Positions 9,505 through 17,814 of a stretch of 64,000 nucleotides of DNA are shown here, one piece after another. The first letter of the stretch is position 1, and every line of letters begins with the position of its first letter. The stretch comes from DOZZ01 sp963792655 (lineage in GTDB: Bacteria > Acidobacteriota > Terriglobia > Bryobacterales > Bryobacteraceae). Position numbers and translations under genes: made by a program. The DNA lies in assembly GCA_963792655.1 (NCBI GenBank), contig CAWBWU010000003.1, positions 1,240,001 through 1,304,000 of the forward strand, read 5' to 3'. The notes beneath the pieces were generated by a model, which was given only the letters and a program-made list of their open reading frames with translations, searched no databases and was not told the origin of the DNA.

Positions 9505-10464
9505 CTACCTTCTGTTGACCTTGCGGGATTCCGTGCCAGCGTCACGAGGACCACTGGGGGAACATAGTAAGATCTTCTCCGTATGAACCGAGCAATGGTC
9601 GAGAAACAGCTCGACCATACGAGAAGGATGGCGTCGAGTTAGATAGTAGGCCGAAAGATCCACTTCTTCGAACTGCCATTCCGGCATCACAGCCACTAAC
9701 TGGCCCTCGCGCAACTCCCTCCGGCACAGGATCGACGGGATCTCGGCCACGCCCATGCCCGCAACGGCCGCCCGAAGAATACCGGCATAATCGTTCATCC
9801 CCAACGTTAGTTGCAGCGTTGACTGTTGGGCTTCGGTACTGTTGGACAATTTCCAGCTCACATCCCCGAACCACTTGGTGAAACCGAGCAACCGGTGTCG
9901 TCCAAGGTCCGCAGGGTGCTCCGGCCGACCTGCGTTTGCAAGATATGCAGGCGCGGCCACCAGAATGTGGCGGTATCGGGTTAATCGCCTAAAGATGAGG
10001 CTGCTTTCAGCCTGGCGGCCGACCCGGAGCGAGATGTCTACCTCGTCTTCGACCATGTCGAGGTGCCGGTCAGTCACCAGGACCTTTACAGAAACCTTCG
10101 GATATCGTGCCAGGAAAGACTGGATCAACGGCACGAGGATGAGGTCCGAGAGACTCGGTGGCGCAGCCAGGCGTAACGTTCCGCTTATCTCAGATTTTCG
10201 CTGCTGGAGAGAAGCCTGTGCCCCTTCGACCGCCTCCATAAGCCGCTGGCAATGCAAGAAAAACTCTCGGCCCGCTTCCGTTGCATTCAGCGATCTCGTG
10301 GTCCGCTCAAGCAATCGCACTCCCAACTGACGTTCGAGCCCGCTGATCTTCCTACTTAGGCTTGAGACAGGAACCCCAGTCCTGCGTGCGGCTTCCGAAA
10401 AACTGCCAACTTGAAGCACTTGGGCGAATAAAACCATGGCGTTGAGGTCAGCAGGAATGTCCAT
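9505..10464 (-). CDS. LysR-family transcriptional regulator
   Basis: 319 residues from ATG 10464, chosen because AGGTG lies 6 bases upstream and the winged helix-turn-helix starts right after it (LNAMVLFAQVLQVGSFSEAA, then PVSSLSRKISGLERQLG). The C-terminal part is the periplasmic-binding-like effector domain (LRLAAPPSLSDLILVPL to the end). The protein most resembles the large group of LysR regulators next to oxidoreductases. It is divergent from the NTF2-like gene at 10562, with about 100 bp between them, so it probably controls that gene and the NmrA-like gene behind it. The inducer is unknown. Confidence 0.88.
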   Translation of the reverse strand: MDIPADLNAMVLFAQVLQVGSFSEAARRTGVPVSSLSRKISGLERQLGVRLLERTTRSLNATEAGREFFLHCQRLMEAVEGAQASLQQRKSEISGTLRLAAPPSLSDLILVPLIQSFLARYPKVSVKVLVTDRHLDMVEDEVDISLRVGRQAESSLIFRRLTRYRHILVAAPAYLANAGRPEHPADLGRHRLLGFTKWFGDVSWKLSNSTEAQQSTLQLTLGMNDYAGILRAAVAGMGVAEIPSILCRRELREGQLVAVMPEWQFEEVDLSAYYLTRRHPSRMVELFLDHCSVHTEKILLCSPSGPRDAGTESRKVNRR

Positions 10465-10561
10465 CTTTTCACCTGTGCAATAGTCTTTTCCGTTGTCCGC
10501 TATTGTGCCATATTCGAAATAATGGAATCCTTTAAGCAGGACACGAAGGAGAGTCCAAACA

Positions 10562-10949
10562 ATGAATAACAACACCATCCGATCCGTGCTGGAGAGCTAT
10601 GAAACGGCGCTGAACGGCAACGATATCGAAACGATTCTCGGCCTTTTCGGCAGTGAGCCCGTGTTCATGCCCCAGCATGCGCCAGCGTTGATCGGTCCCG
10701 AAGCCGTGCGTGCCGGTTACGAGCAGGTGTTTAATACGATCAAACTGTCCGTCCACTTTGATATCCATGAAATCCAGGAAGCCGGCGACTGGGCTTGGGC
10801 TCGGACGAGTTCGGCTGGGGCGCACACGCATCTTGGCCGAAGGTATCGAGGTTCAGGAAGGCAACAATGAACTGTTCATATTCCGTCGCGAAGATTTCGT
10901 GTGGAAAATCCACCGCTATCTCTTCGCGACCAACCAGCCGCGCGCCTAA
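10562..10949 (+). CDS. NTF2-like (SnoaL/DUF4440-type) protein (frame-disrupted)
   Basis: Small alpha+beta-barrel protein of the SnoaL/DUF4440 kind, about 128 residues when repaired. Visible: SVLESYETALNGNDIETILG, LFGSEPVFMPQHAPALIG, then WAWARTSSAG in the first frame; RTRILAEGIEVQEGNNELF, then FRREDFVWKIHRYLF in the next frame. The break is in a GGGG run at about 10817-10820; three Gs would restore AGRTR and a continuous protein. Such proteins act as small hydrolases, isomerases or stress-associated factors. It shares a divergent control region with the LysR gene and is followed 65 bp later by the NmrA-like gene. Confidence 0.75.
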
Positions 10950-11014
10950 AGCCACTTGATGTCATTGCGTACTTGACCGCAGAAAAGCACAAGATTTTTG
11001 AGGAGAAACATCCT

Positions 11015-11929
11015 ATGAACAAGCAAATTATTGCTGTCGTCGGCGGCACAGGCGCTCAAGGAGGCGGCGTGGTAACGGCACTGCTCGAAGGCGGCCGATT
11101 CACCGTCCGCGTCCTTACCCGGAACCCCACCGGGGAGCAAGCCAAAGAATTGTCTAGACAAGGCGTCGAAGTGGTGCAGGCTGATCTGAACAGCCCAGAG
11201 ACGCTTAAATCCGCATTCAAGGGAGCGTACGGCGTTTTCGCCGTGACCAACTTCTGGGAGAAAGGCGGCACCGATGAAGTCGCGCAGGGCGAGGCAGCAG
11301 TCCGCGCCGCGCAAGAAGCCGGCGTTAGGCACTTCGTTTGGTCGACCCTTCCGAACGTCGAAACGATCAGCGGCGGCAAGTACAGTGTTCCTCACTTCAC
11401 GGGTAAGGCCAGAGTTGACGCGATCGTCAAGAATGCGGGATTTGAGCACCACACCTTCGTCATTGCCTCGTTCTTCTACCAAAACTTCCTAGGGATGTTG
11501 GCGCCGCAAAAGCAGCAAGACGGTTCCCTGGGCTGGACGCTGCCGATCGACCCCAGTGCGCGGAGCATCCACATGGGCGATATCAACGAACTCGGCAACG
11601 TTGTGGCCGGTGCGTTCGCTCAACCCGGCAAGGCCGGGGACGGCCAGTACTTGCCGCTGGTAGGCGATTTTTTGAGTTTCAACGAAGTTGTCGAGACCCT
11701 CAACAAACAGGGGCACACCTTCACCTTCAATCAGGTCCCGCGCGAGGTTTTCGCCAACTTCTTCCCTGGCGCCCGCGAGTTGGCCGAGATGTTTGGCTAT
11801 TTCGAGGACCACACATATTTGGGCACGAATTCAGACGACCAGATCGCTCTCGCCCACGAGTTAGCAGGTAAGCCAGCGACAGATTTCGCAACCTGGGCCC
11901 TGTCGAGCATGCCCTCGAAATCGCGATAG
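11015..11929 (+). CDS. NmrA-like NAD(P)-binding protein
   Basis: 304 residues from ATG 11015 (GAGGAG about 9 bases upstream). Rossmann dinucleotide motif GGTGAQGG near residues 10-17, then VRVLTRNP, ADLNSPETLKSAFKGAYGVF and HFVWSTLPN. The middle HMGDINELGNVVAGAFAQPG is typical of NmrA/HSCARG and NAD(P)H azoreductase-like proteins. These sense the NADP state or reduce substrates; the exact role is not known. It is probably co-transcribed with the NTF2-like gene under LysR control. Confidence 0.87.
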   Translation: MNKQIIAVVGGTGAQGGGVVTALLEGGRFTVRVLTRNPTGEQAKELSRQGVEVVQADLNSPETLKSAFKGAYGVFAVTNFWEKGGTDEVAQGEAAVRAAQEAGVRHFVWSTLPNVETISGGKYSVPHFTGKARVDAIVKNAGFEHHTFVIASFFYQNFLGMLAPQKQQDGSLGWTLPIDPSARSIHMGDINELGNVVAGAFAQPGKAGDGQYLPLVGDFLSFNEVVETLNKQGHTFTFNQVPREVFANFFPGARELAEMFGYFEDHTYLGTNSDDQIALAHELAGKPATDFATWALSSMPSKSR

Positions 11930-12427
11930 AGCCAAGATTACATGGAAGGTTCCGGCTATGCCGATTCACGGTTCTAGCTCTCCTGAAAAGTTGGCCGCGC
12001 TGGTGGCGGCGGCGCTACAATGATTTTGCGGGGCGAAACGGAAGCGGCACTGCGGGGACGCAACCATGCTGAGGGATAGTCCGGTGGGCTCATCGAGACG
12101 ATGAACGGAGCGCGGCGGCCTCGCATCCGCGCTCTTCACAGAGACCACATCGGATCGGTAGACCCCGATGCCTTGAAAATCCCCGCCCGAAGGGCGGAAT
12201 ACTGACTAGCGGAAAGCGCCCTCTCTCCAGTTCAGGCTGAACCAACACAGAACGGCGGACAGCCCTCGATATTGCGAGGTGAGCTCCGGCTTGACGGGTA
12301 CGAGCGTGGAGCAACGTGCTCCAAAAGTCGATACGATGTTGTCCGGGCGCAACATGCAAAAATGTTTGGCTGCCGCCGGTCCGAGGGCGCTCGAGATTAA
12401 GATGAATATCTACTGACGATAAAGGGG
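11930..12427. other. Intergenic region, no gene seen
   Basis: No convincing protein on either strand. Open frames here lack family resemblance and ribosome binding sites. A small palindrome (GGAGCA, TGCTCC) is present near 12307-12321. The stretch separates the LysR/NmrA locus from the broken unknown gene. Confidence 0.45.
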
Positions 12428-13366
12428 ATGTCGGAAGCAGATGATCAGAGACGACGCGTGCAGTTCCGCTTTTCGCGGACTGCCGTTGCCAGACCTGCCG
12501 TGCCCGCGTCCGTGCTGATTCAAGCGTTGGAGGGGGCTCAGCGAGCCATCTGGCTGATCGCTTTGGCCAAAGAGCAGAAGGACATCAAGAGCCGGGCACG
12601 CATTCCGGCCGAAATCGAGCAGGTTACCAGTTAAAGTGTGAGGTTCCGCAAGCGGGGAGCTACCTTCTTCCGGCGTTCGTTGAATCGGTCCAGCCTCAGT
12701 TGGCGACCATCGATCAAGTAAACCAAATGCTGAGCACGTTTGAGGAGGTCGCTGGTGCGCTGCAGTCACAAAAGCGGGACTTGGTGGCTGAATACCTTCC
12801 AGACACCGCCATCCGAAAGCGCGTGGTGGATGCGTTTCAGCAGTTGGCTCCAAAGCCTGGAAGCGGCTGGATCCTCGACCTCTCGCGAATTGCACGAGCG
12901 GTGCGCAAGATGTACACCCAACTGAAACCGAGCCGGATCGCGAGACTGTCAACGGCGAGTTGATCGAGATTAACTTGGCGGACCGCCAGATTACGATTCT
13001 GCCAAAAGGATCGAACCGGCAGCTTAAGGTGACCTACCAGGACGCGATGGAGGATCTTCTCCTTGAGAACCGCAGGTCGACTATCCAAATCACGGGCAGA
13101 GTTTCCCGCGATGAGAATGGTAGGCGTGCGCCTGCAAACCACGCATCAACGACGACAATCCGCAGGTTGTCAGCATCGAAGACAAGAGTCTTGGGTTGCA
13201 TGCCTTTGCTGGGAACGTTAGTGATCTGCTCGATGAGGTGGCCGAAGATCTTGTGGTGGTCTGGAGGCACTACGCGTTGGCCTCAGACGCGGACCTGTCC
13301 CCCAAAGCGCTGGAACTGGAACACCGGCTACTCGCCGTCCTGGAAGAGGTGCCGGTTGCCAGTTAG
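12428..13366 (+). pseudogene. Unknown protein, frame-broken
   Basis: Coding signal runs through several frames to give one plausible protein of about 310 residues. Parts: ASVLIQALEGAQRAIWLIAL, then LKCEVPQAGSYLLPAFVE, then TIDQVNQMLSTFEEVAGAL and RKRVVDAFQQLAP. After further shifts come LIEINLADRQITILPKG, LKVTYQDAMEDLLLENRR, IQITGRVSRDENG, DNPQVVSIEDKSLG and WRHYALASDADLSPKALELE, ending at the stop in 13366. At least three frame changes occur (about 12615, 12900 and 13120). The family was not recognised. A central beta-rich part resembles small sensor-like domains, but this is only an impression. Confidence 0.55.
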
Positions 13367-13819
13367 AACTGAAGAAAAAAGGTTCCAGCAAGACGATGGC
13401 GACCACTATTGGTTCTTCTTTTGGACCTCGGATGCAAAGAAGACGACCAGTCCCCACCAAGACAAGCCACGGCAGCACGAAGGACCTTGGGGATGGCTTG
13501 CTCAAGGAAAGGCCAGGCAGGCCCGCGTCTCCAAAATTCAATTCCTCGAACTGGTCGATTGCCCCATAAGCCGTGAGCAGTACCAGGGACTGCTTGAGGG
13601 TGGCGGGCATGTTTGGTCAGACGGTTCCAATTTATGCGAACGGCCAATCGGCCTGCTCGTCACGCAGTTGTCAAGTATTCCTTGACAACTGACTTCCCGC
13701 GAGAAAGTGCTCGGAACGGGGTGCGGCCTTTGTTCTGTGCGGAGGACCTCGGGTTCGGAGGGCCGTCCGCTTAGTGGACGGTCTGGGGTCCGGCGACGGT
13801 GCCATCCAGTTCGGCGCGC
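13367..13819. other. Intergenic region, no gene seen
   Basis: Open frames on both strands do not resemble proteins. The region lies between the unknown broken gene and a recombinase remnant, so it is probably decayed mobile DNA. Confidence 0.4.
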
Positions 13820-14003
13820 TTAGCAGAAGGCGGTACCGGGATCTCGGCCCCGTGTTCGCCGGAGAGCTTCTCGCCTGCGCTCGCCAACCGATCCTGAATC
13901 AAGGCGGGTGAGTGCATCCTGACGGGTGAGTTGGATCTTCGTGTATTCCTGGGTCATTCGGACCGTGCTGTGCCCGGCGATTTTCGAATGCCTCGATACT
14001 TGT
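13820..14003 (-). pseudogene. Tyrosine recombinase C-terminal remnant
   Basis: The minus-strand frame reads HSKIAGHSTVRMTQEYTKIQ and then LTRQDALTRLDSG to a TAA at 13820-13822. The GHS, MTQEY spacing is that of the last catalytic His and nucleophile Tyr of tyrosine recombinases. No upstream catalytic domain is present. It differs in sequence from the recombinase copies at 1-7.5 kb, so it marks another, older integration event. Confidence 0.62.
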
Positions 14004-14379
14004 GAATCTAAAAGAAAGACATGGCCCAGCCACCGAGCAAAAATAGCAAGGCGGGTTTAATTTGAGATTGTCGTCTCAGTGCGGCTCGGATTCGGACTTG
14101 TCCCGGCACGGGCCGTTAAAATGTCCCATTCGTAGGTAGATCTTACTGATTGACAAGCTGCGTGCGCTGTTTCTTCTCGGTTGCAACTAGGCCTTTAAGT
14201 TCGTTTGGGGAGAGCTGCAGGCGTCTTTAGCCCCAGCGGCGGCGATTTCTACAAGGCTATGGGCCGTTCTGAGCACGGTCGCGCAACAGAACCGTTTCGT
14301 GGGGGGCGGGTCGGCTCAGTTGTCCAGTTTGTCTCGGAGTTTGGCGCTTTGCGTGCACCGGGAACGGTGGACAAACACT
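14004..14379. other. Intergenic region upstream of the stress-gene trio
   Basis: No gene seen. It should hold the promoter for the 14380-15673 genes, but no convincing -35/-10 pair was identified. Confidence 0.35.
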
Positions 14380-14529
14380 ATGCTCCTAGGCCTCTTTGCA
14401 ATTCTGATGATAATGTGGCTGGTCGGCTTCGCGGCGTTTCACGTCGCTGGCGGGCTGATCCACATTCTCCTCGTGATCGCGCTGATCTCGCTGGTGATGC
14501 ACTTTGTGCGCGGCCGGAGAGCTGTTTAA
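14380..14529 (+). CDS. lmo0937-family small membrane protein
   Basis: 49 residues: LLGLFAILMIMWLVGFAAFH, then a Gly-Gly turn, HILLVIALISLVMHFV and a basic RGRRAV end. This two-helix pattern with a GG-xIHILLVIA core is characteristic of the lmo0937 family. Function unknown; homologues are commonly found with stress-response genes. The ATG at 14380 is chosen because upstream codons do not fit the family. It is directly followed by the BON gene. Confidence 0.75.
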   Translation: MLLGLFAILMIMWLVGFAAFHVAGGLIHILLVIALISLVMHFVRGRRAV

Positions 14530-14530
14530 T

Positions 14531-14950
14531 ATGCAAGCCGGGTTACGCTCATTCCTTCTCGGGACAGTCGTGGCGTCCAGTTTTGTTTACCCACTTGGAG
14601 CGCAGACGCCGACCACTCAATCCCCTACTTCTGACAACACTAAAGTAAATAAGCGTGATCGTGCGCCTGAACAGCGAACCGCCGATCAGGCAAAGGAGAA
14701 CACGTCGGATCGAGACATCATGCAAAAGATTCGGCGGGCCGTCGTCGCCGACAAAAGTCTTTCCACCTATGCCCACAACGTTAAGATCATCGCCGAGCAC
14801 GGCAAGGTGACCTTGAAGGGACCAGTGCATAGTAACGACGAGCGCCAGAACATTGAGGCGAAAGCGGTCGAAGTAGCCGGTTCCGGAAACGTCACGAACC
14901 AGCTTACGGTAAAGGGCGACAAGGTCAGTAAGAAACGACCTGCCGCCTAA
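14531..14950 (+). CDS. BON-domain secreted protein
   Basis: 139 residues with a signal peptide (FLLGTVVASSFVYPLGAQ). A hydrophilic linker precedes one BON domain from about residue 60: DIMQKIRRAVVADKSLSTYA, then VKIIAEHGKVTLKGPVHS and SGNVTNQLTV. BON domains (OsmY-like) bind phospholipid or help the envelope withstand osmotic stress. The start at 14531 lies 2 bases after the stop of the lmo0937 gene, so the two are co-transcribed. Confidence 0.85.
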   Translation: MQAGLRSFLLGTVVASSFVYPLGAQTPTTQSPTSDNTKVNKRDRAPEQRTADQAKENTSDRDIMQKIRRAVVADKSLSTYAHNVKIIAEHGKVTLKGPVHSNDERQNIEAKAVEVAGSGNVTNQLTVKGDKVSKKRPAA

Positions 14951-14986
14951 GCAAACCAACTAATTCAAACAGAGGAGAACAAGAGT

Positions 14987-15673
14987 ATGGCTGGAGATAA
15001 TACTGCTGCATTTGGCATTTTTCCTTCACGGGCGCAAGCCGAAAACGCAATCGATGCGTTAATCGCCGCTGGTTTCAGGAGCGATGATGTATCGGTTCTA
15101 GCCCCGGATCAACAGTCCACGCATGAAATGGCCACCGAAAAGAACACCAAGGTGCCAGAGGGAACCACCACAGGAGTAACCACTGGAGGGGCAATCGGCG
15201 GAACACTTGGATTACTCGCCGGGATTGGTGCCCTTGCTATTCCAGGTCTCGGACCTTTCATTGCCGCCGGCCCGATAATGGGTGCACTGGCAGGATTGGG
15301 TGTGGGCGGAGCTGTCGGCGGCTTGGTTGGAGCGCTCGTAGGGATGGGAATTCCTGAGTATGAGGCCAAGCGTTATGAGGGCCGCATTAAGGATGGAGGA
15401 GTTCTGTTATCCGTTCACTGCGATAACTCGGATTGGACAAGCAGAGCTAAAGAGATTCTTGAACAGTCAGGAGCTCAGGACATTTCATCCGCAGGTGAGA
15501 AGGCAGTTAGCAGCCACGGGGTGGTTGATTCGGTTCATGGAACCACCAGTGTTGGACACGACAACAGTGGTCACCCCCTCCGGCACGTTGCTGATACTAC
15601 AACTAGTGCTGCCCATCAAGCCGGCGAAGAACTGAGGGATGTCGGCCGGAAGATCAAGCACTCGGTTGAATAG
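14987..15673 (+). CDS. General-stress-like protein with a glycine-rich membrane segment
   Basis: 228 residues, preceded by an AGAGGAG site. The N-terminal alpha/beta domain (AFGIFPSRAQAENAIDALIA, then GFRSDDVSVLAPD) resembles the GSP17M/DUF3341-type stress domain. A glycine/alanine-rich hydrophobic hairpin (about residues 65-125) follows, as in glycine-zipper proteins, then YEGRIKDGGVLLSVHCDNSD and a hydrophilic, histidine-rich tail. It is the third gene of the lmo0937-BON-stress trio and ends at a strong terminator. A role in envelope or desiccation stress is inferred from family and context only. Confidence 0.78.
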   Translation: MAGDNTAAFGIFPSRAQAENAIDALIAAGFRSDDVSVLAPDQQSTHEMATEKNTKVPEGTTTGVTTGGAIGGTLGLLAGIGALAIPGLGPFIAAGPIMGALAGLGVGGAVGGLVGALVGMGIPEYEAKRYEGRIKDGGVLLSVHCDNSDWTSRAKEILEQSGAQDISSAGEKAVSSHGVVDSVHGTTSVGHDNSGHPLRHVADTTTSAAHQAGEELRDVGRKIKHSVE

Positions 15674-15702
15674 ACGCCGCTAGACGGATTCCCTCGAATA
15701 AG

Positions 15703-15725
15703 CCCGCCTTGAACTTCAAGGCGGG
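15703..15725 (+). terminator. Rho-independent terminator of the stress trio
   Basis: CCCGCCTTGAA and TTCAAGGCGGG form a perfect 11-bp inverted repeat around a single C, effectively a 9-bp stem with a 5-base loop. It is followed by TCTCTT. It lies 30 bp after the stop at 15673. Confidence 0.8.
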
Positions 15726-15804
15726 TCTCTTGGTCGTTACCCATCTAGTGTTCCCTGCTCCACTTGTTGTCCCATTTCGGCCCCGCCGATTACGGCGTAC
15801 TTAG

Positions 15805-15844
15805 AACGGGGGCTCGCCTCATCTAACGGGGGCTCGCCTCATCT
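15805..15844. repeat. Two-copy 20-bp tandem repeat
   Basis: A 20-bp unit beginning AACGGGGGCTCG is repeated exactly at 15805-15824 and 15825-15844. It sits in the 307-bp gap between the stress trio and the DUF11 protein gene; nothing else was recognised there besides the terminator. Confidence 0.85.
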
Positions 15845-15980
15845 AAAGCCCAATTCGGGTTCAACTAACTATCAATTCTCTCGAGGAACTTCGAAGATAG
15901 TCTTCTTCCATGGCGCGTTCGCTCCTTTTCTCTCAAGCGATAGACTACTCTGTTTTGACGATGTAGGGGTCGTCTGGCAA

Positions 15981-17447
15981 ATGGTACCATTCACTGCGAT
16001 GGTAACCATGTCGCATTTGCAAAAGATAGTCATTCTAACTTCCGCTCTCTTCCTCTTCAGCGTAACGGCTTTCGGTCAACCTCTTACGACCTTTACCAAG
16101 GGGTTTTTCCAGGGTAATACCGCAACACCGCAACTCACAATTGCGGCCGATGGAACCTCCACGGCCACGCTTCGATTCACAATCACTAACAATAATATAT
16201 TGCCTCTAGACGGCATTGCGTTTACAGATACATTGCCTGCTGGCCTTCTAGTTGCCAATCCGAATGGTTTACAGGGTAATTGCGGGGGGAATATAACCGC
16301 GGCCATGCTGTCGAACACGATAAGCCTCACGGGAGCATCGCTCGCCGGTTCGCCTGGCCCATCTAATTCCTGTTCGTTTGCAGTTAACGTCGTGGCCGTT
16401 GTTGGTACTGCTCCGGGCGTGCTGACCAACACAACAACACCTCTTACTGCGACGAACGCGGTTACCCCTGGCTCATCCGCCACAGCTGCAATTACCGTCT
16501 TGGTTTCACCCTCTCTAACGAAGGCGTTCACTGCTCCGTTTGTAGGCGTCGGCGGTGCCACGACACTAACACTCACTCTGAATAATACCAATGCAACCGC
16601 GCTCACGGGCGTGGCTTTCACCGACACACTGCCTGCAGGATTAGGGTTCCCGGTCTCGACACCAATCTTCCTTACAAGCACTTGCGCTGGCTTGGTTGAC
16701 GCCAACGTCGGCCCTCCGAGCGTGCTCAGTTTGGCGGGCGCAACCATCCCAGCGAATGCATCTTGCACTATCACCTTTCAGGTGGTCGGAACCGTACCTG
16801 GTGTAGTGACGAACACCACCAGTACAATTACAGCGACAAATGCCCCGGCCGGGGCGGCCGCGACTGCGCTTCTTCCAGTGCTTCCGCCCGATGTGTTTCA
16901 GGTACGTTATGCGAGCAACCTTGCGATTGGCGATAGCGGAATCGATTTCACCAATTCCGGTGCATCCTCCACTATCGCGCTGCCCGTTCAGAATGGAAAC
17001 ATTTGCGTCAACGCGTACGTGTTCTCTCCTGACGAGCAGTTAATCTCATGTTGCACCTGCCCGGTGACTCCCGACGGTCTTCAATCCCTGTCGGTAAGAA
17101 ACGACCTGATCAGCAACACCCTCACACCGGGTGTTCCGACTTCGGTTGTTGTGAAACTGCTTGCTTCATCCGGGACCCTGTGTAACGCTTCGACAGTAAC
17201 GCCGGCATCCATCGCTCTTGCGTCCGGTTTGGCGGCTTGGGGAACTACCATTCACGCCGACCCTGTGACGGCGGGAACTCCTGCCGGTACATTTGGAGTC
17301 ACCGAAACCCCGTTCACGCGCTCAACGCTGAGCCCGGCCGAACTGAACAGGCTAACGGCGCTCTGTTCCTTTAACCAAGTCAATGGAAGCGGGTTCGGTG
17401 TTTGCAAGTCGTGCCGTCTCGGAGGCCTTGGAGCCGAGCGTCAGTAA
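15981..17447 (+). CDS. Secreted DUF11-type repeat protein
   Basis: 488 residues; the ATG at 16008 (MSHLQK) is an equally likely start and leads straight into the signal peptide (IVILTSALFLFSVTAFGQ). Two tandem Ig-like DUF11/DUF7933 repeats follow, marked by FTDTLPAGLLVANP and FTDTLPAGLGFP and by Gly-Val-Val/Leu-Thr-Asn-Thr strands. The C-terminal third has a paired-cysteine region (LISCCTCPVTPDGLQSLSVR) and ends in FGVCKSCRLGGLGAERQ. This C-terminal block is common in secreted acidobacterial proteins and resembles a surface or sorting domain. No catalytic site is seen. The gene is followed by a strong terminator. Confidence 0.75.
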   Translation: MVPFTAMVTMSHLQKIVILTSALFLFSVTAFGQPLTTFTKGFFQGNTATPQLTIAADGTSTATLRFTITNNNILPLDGIAFTDTLPAGLLVANPNGLQGNCGGNITAAMLSNTISLTGASLAGSPGPSNSCSFAVNVVAVVGTAPGVLTNTTTPLTATNAVTPGSSATAAITVLVSPSLTKAFTAPFVGVGGATTLTLTLNNTNATALTGVAFTDTLPAGLGFPVSTPIFLTSTCAGLVDANVGPPSVLSLAGATIPANASCTITFQVVGTVPGVVTNTTSTITATNAPAGAAATALLPVLPPDVFQVRYASNLAIGDSGIDFTNSGASSTIALPVQNGNICVNAYVFSPDEQLISCCTCPVTPDGLQSLSVRNDLISNTLTPGVPTSVVVKLLASSGTLCNASTVTPASIALASGLAAWGTTIHADPVTAGTPAGTFGVTETPFTRSTLSPAELNRLTALCSFNQVNGSGFGVCKSCRLGGLGAERQ

Positions 17448-17470
17448 GCACGTCTAACTTGGAGCGAACT

Positions 17471-17515
17471 CAGCGCGGATGGCCCGAATGCTAAAGGGTG
17501 ATCCGCGCTGTTTTT
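17471..17515 (+). terminator. Rho-independent terminator
   Basis: CAGCGCGGAT (17471-17480) pairs perfectly with ATCCGCGCTG (17501-17510) and is followed by TTTTT. It lies 24 bp after the DUF11-protein stop. The remaining sequence up to 17814 shows no gene. Confidence 0.85.
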
Positions 17516-17814
17516 GATGTGGAATGTTTTACAGTAGTCCAGGACTTCAGGTTTGCGCGTCCCGGCTTCGTTTTGTCGGGACATAAAAAGGGACGAACCC
17601 ACGATGAACTGCGCGCTTGACTGGTTCGGCCGCGCGTGCAGGTAGCGACTCGTTGTGGCAACGGAGGCGTGCCCCCAAGATAGCTTTCACGAGGTGAATT
17701 GGAGCACCGCGCTTTAAGCTGTGGGTCGGGTGGGGATGCCGCCACCCGTGCGGACTCGCGCCAATTTTGAGTTTGCCTTGTAAGTTCGCCAGACCCTACC
17801 TGCCGTCACTAAAC

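Noticed and set aside
12090..12359. Minus-strand frame of 89 codons upstream of the unknown gene
   Set aside because: Composition is not protein-like, there is no ribosome binding site and no family resemblance.
15805..15844. Tandem 20-bp repeat as the start of a CRISPR array
   Set aside because: Only two copies, with no spacers between them and no cas genes nearby.
16076..16774. Long minus-strand open frame opposite the DUF11 protein
   Set aside because: It mirrors the codon pattern of the plus-strand repeat protein and shows no family resemblance or ribosome binding site.
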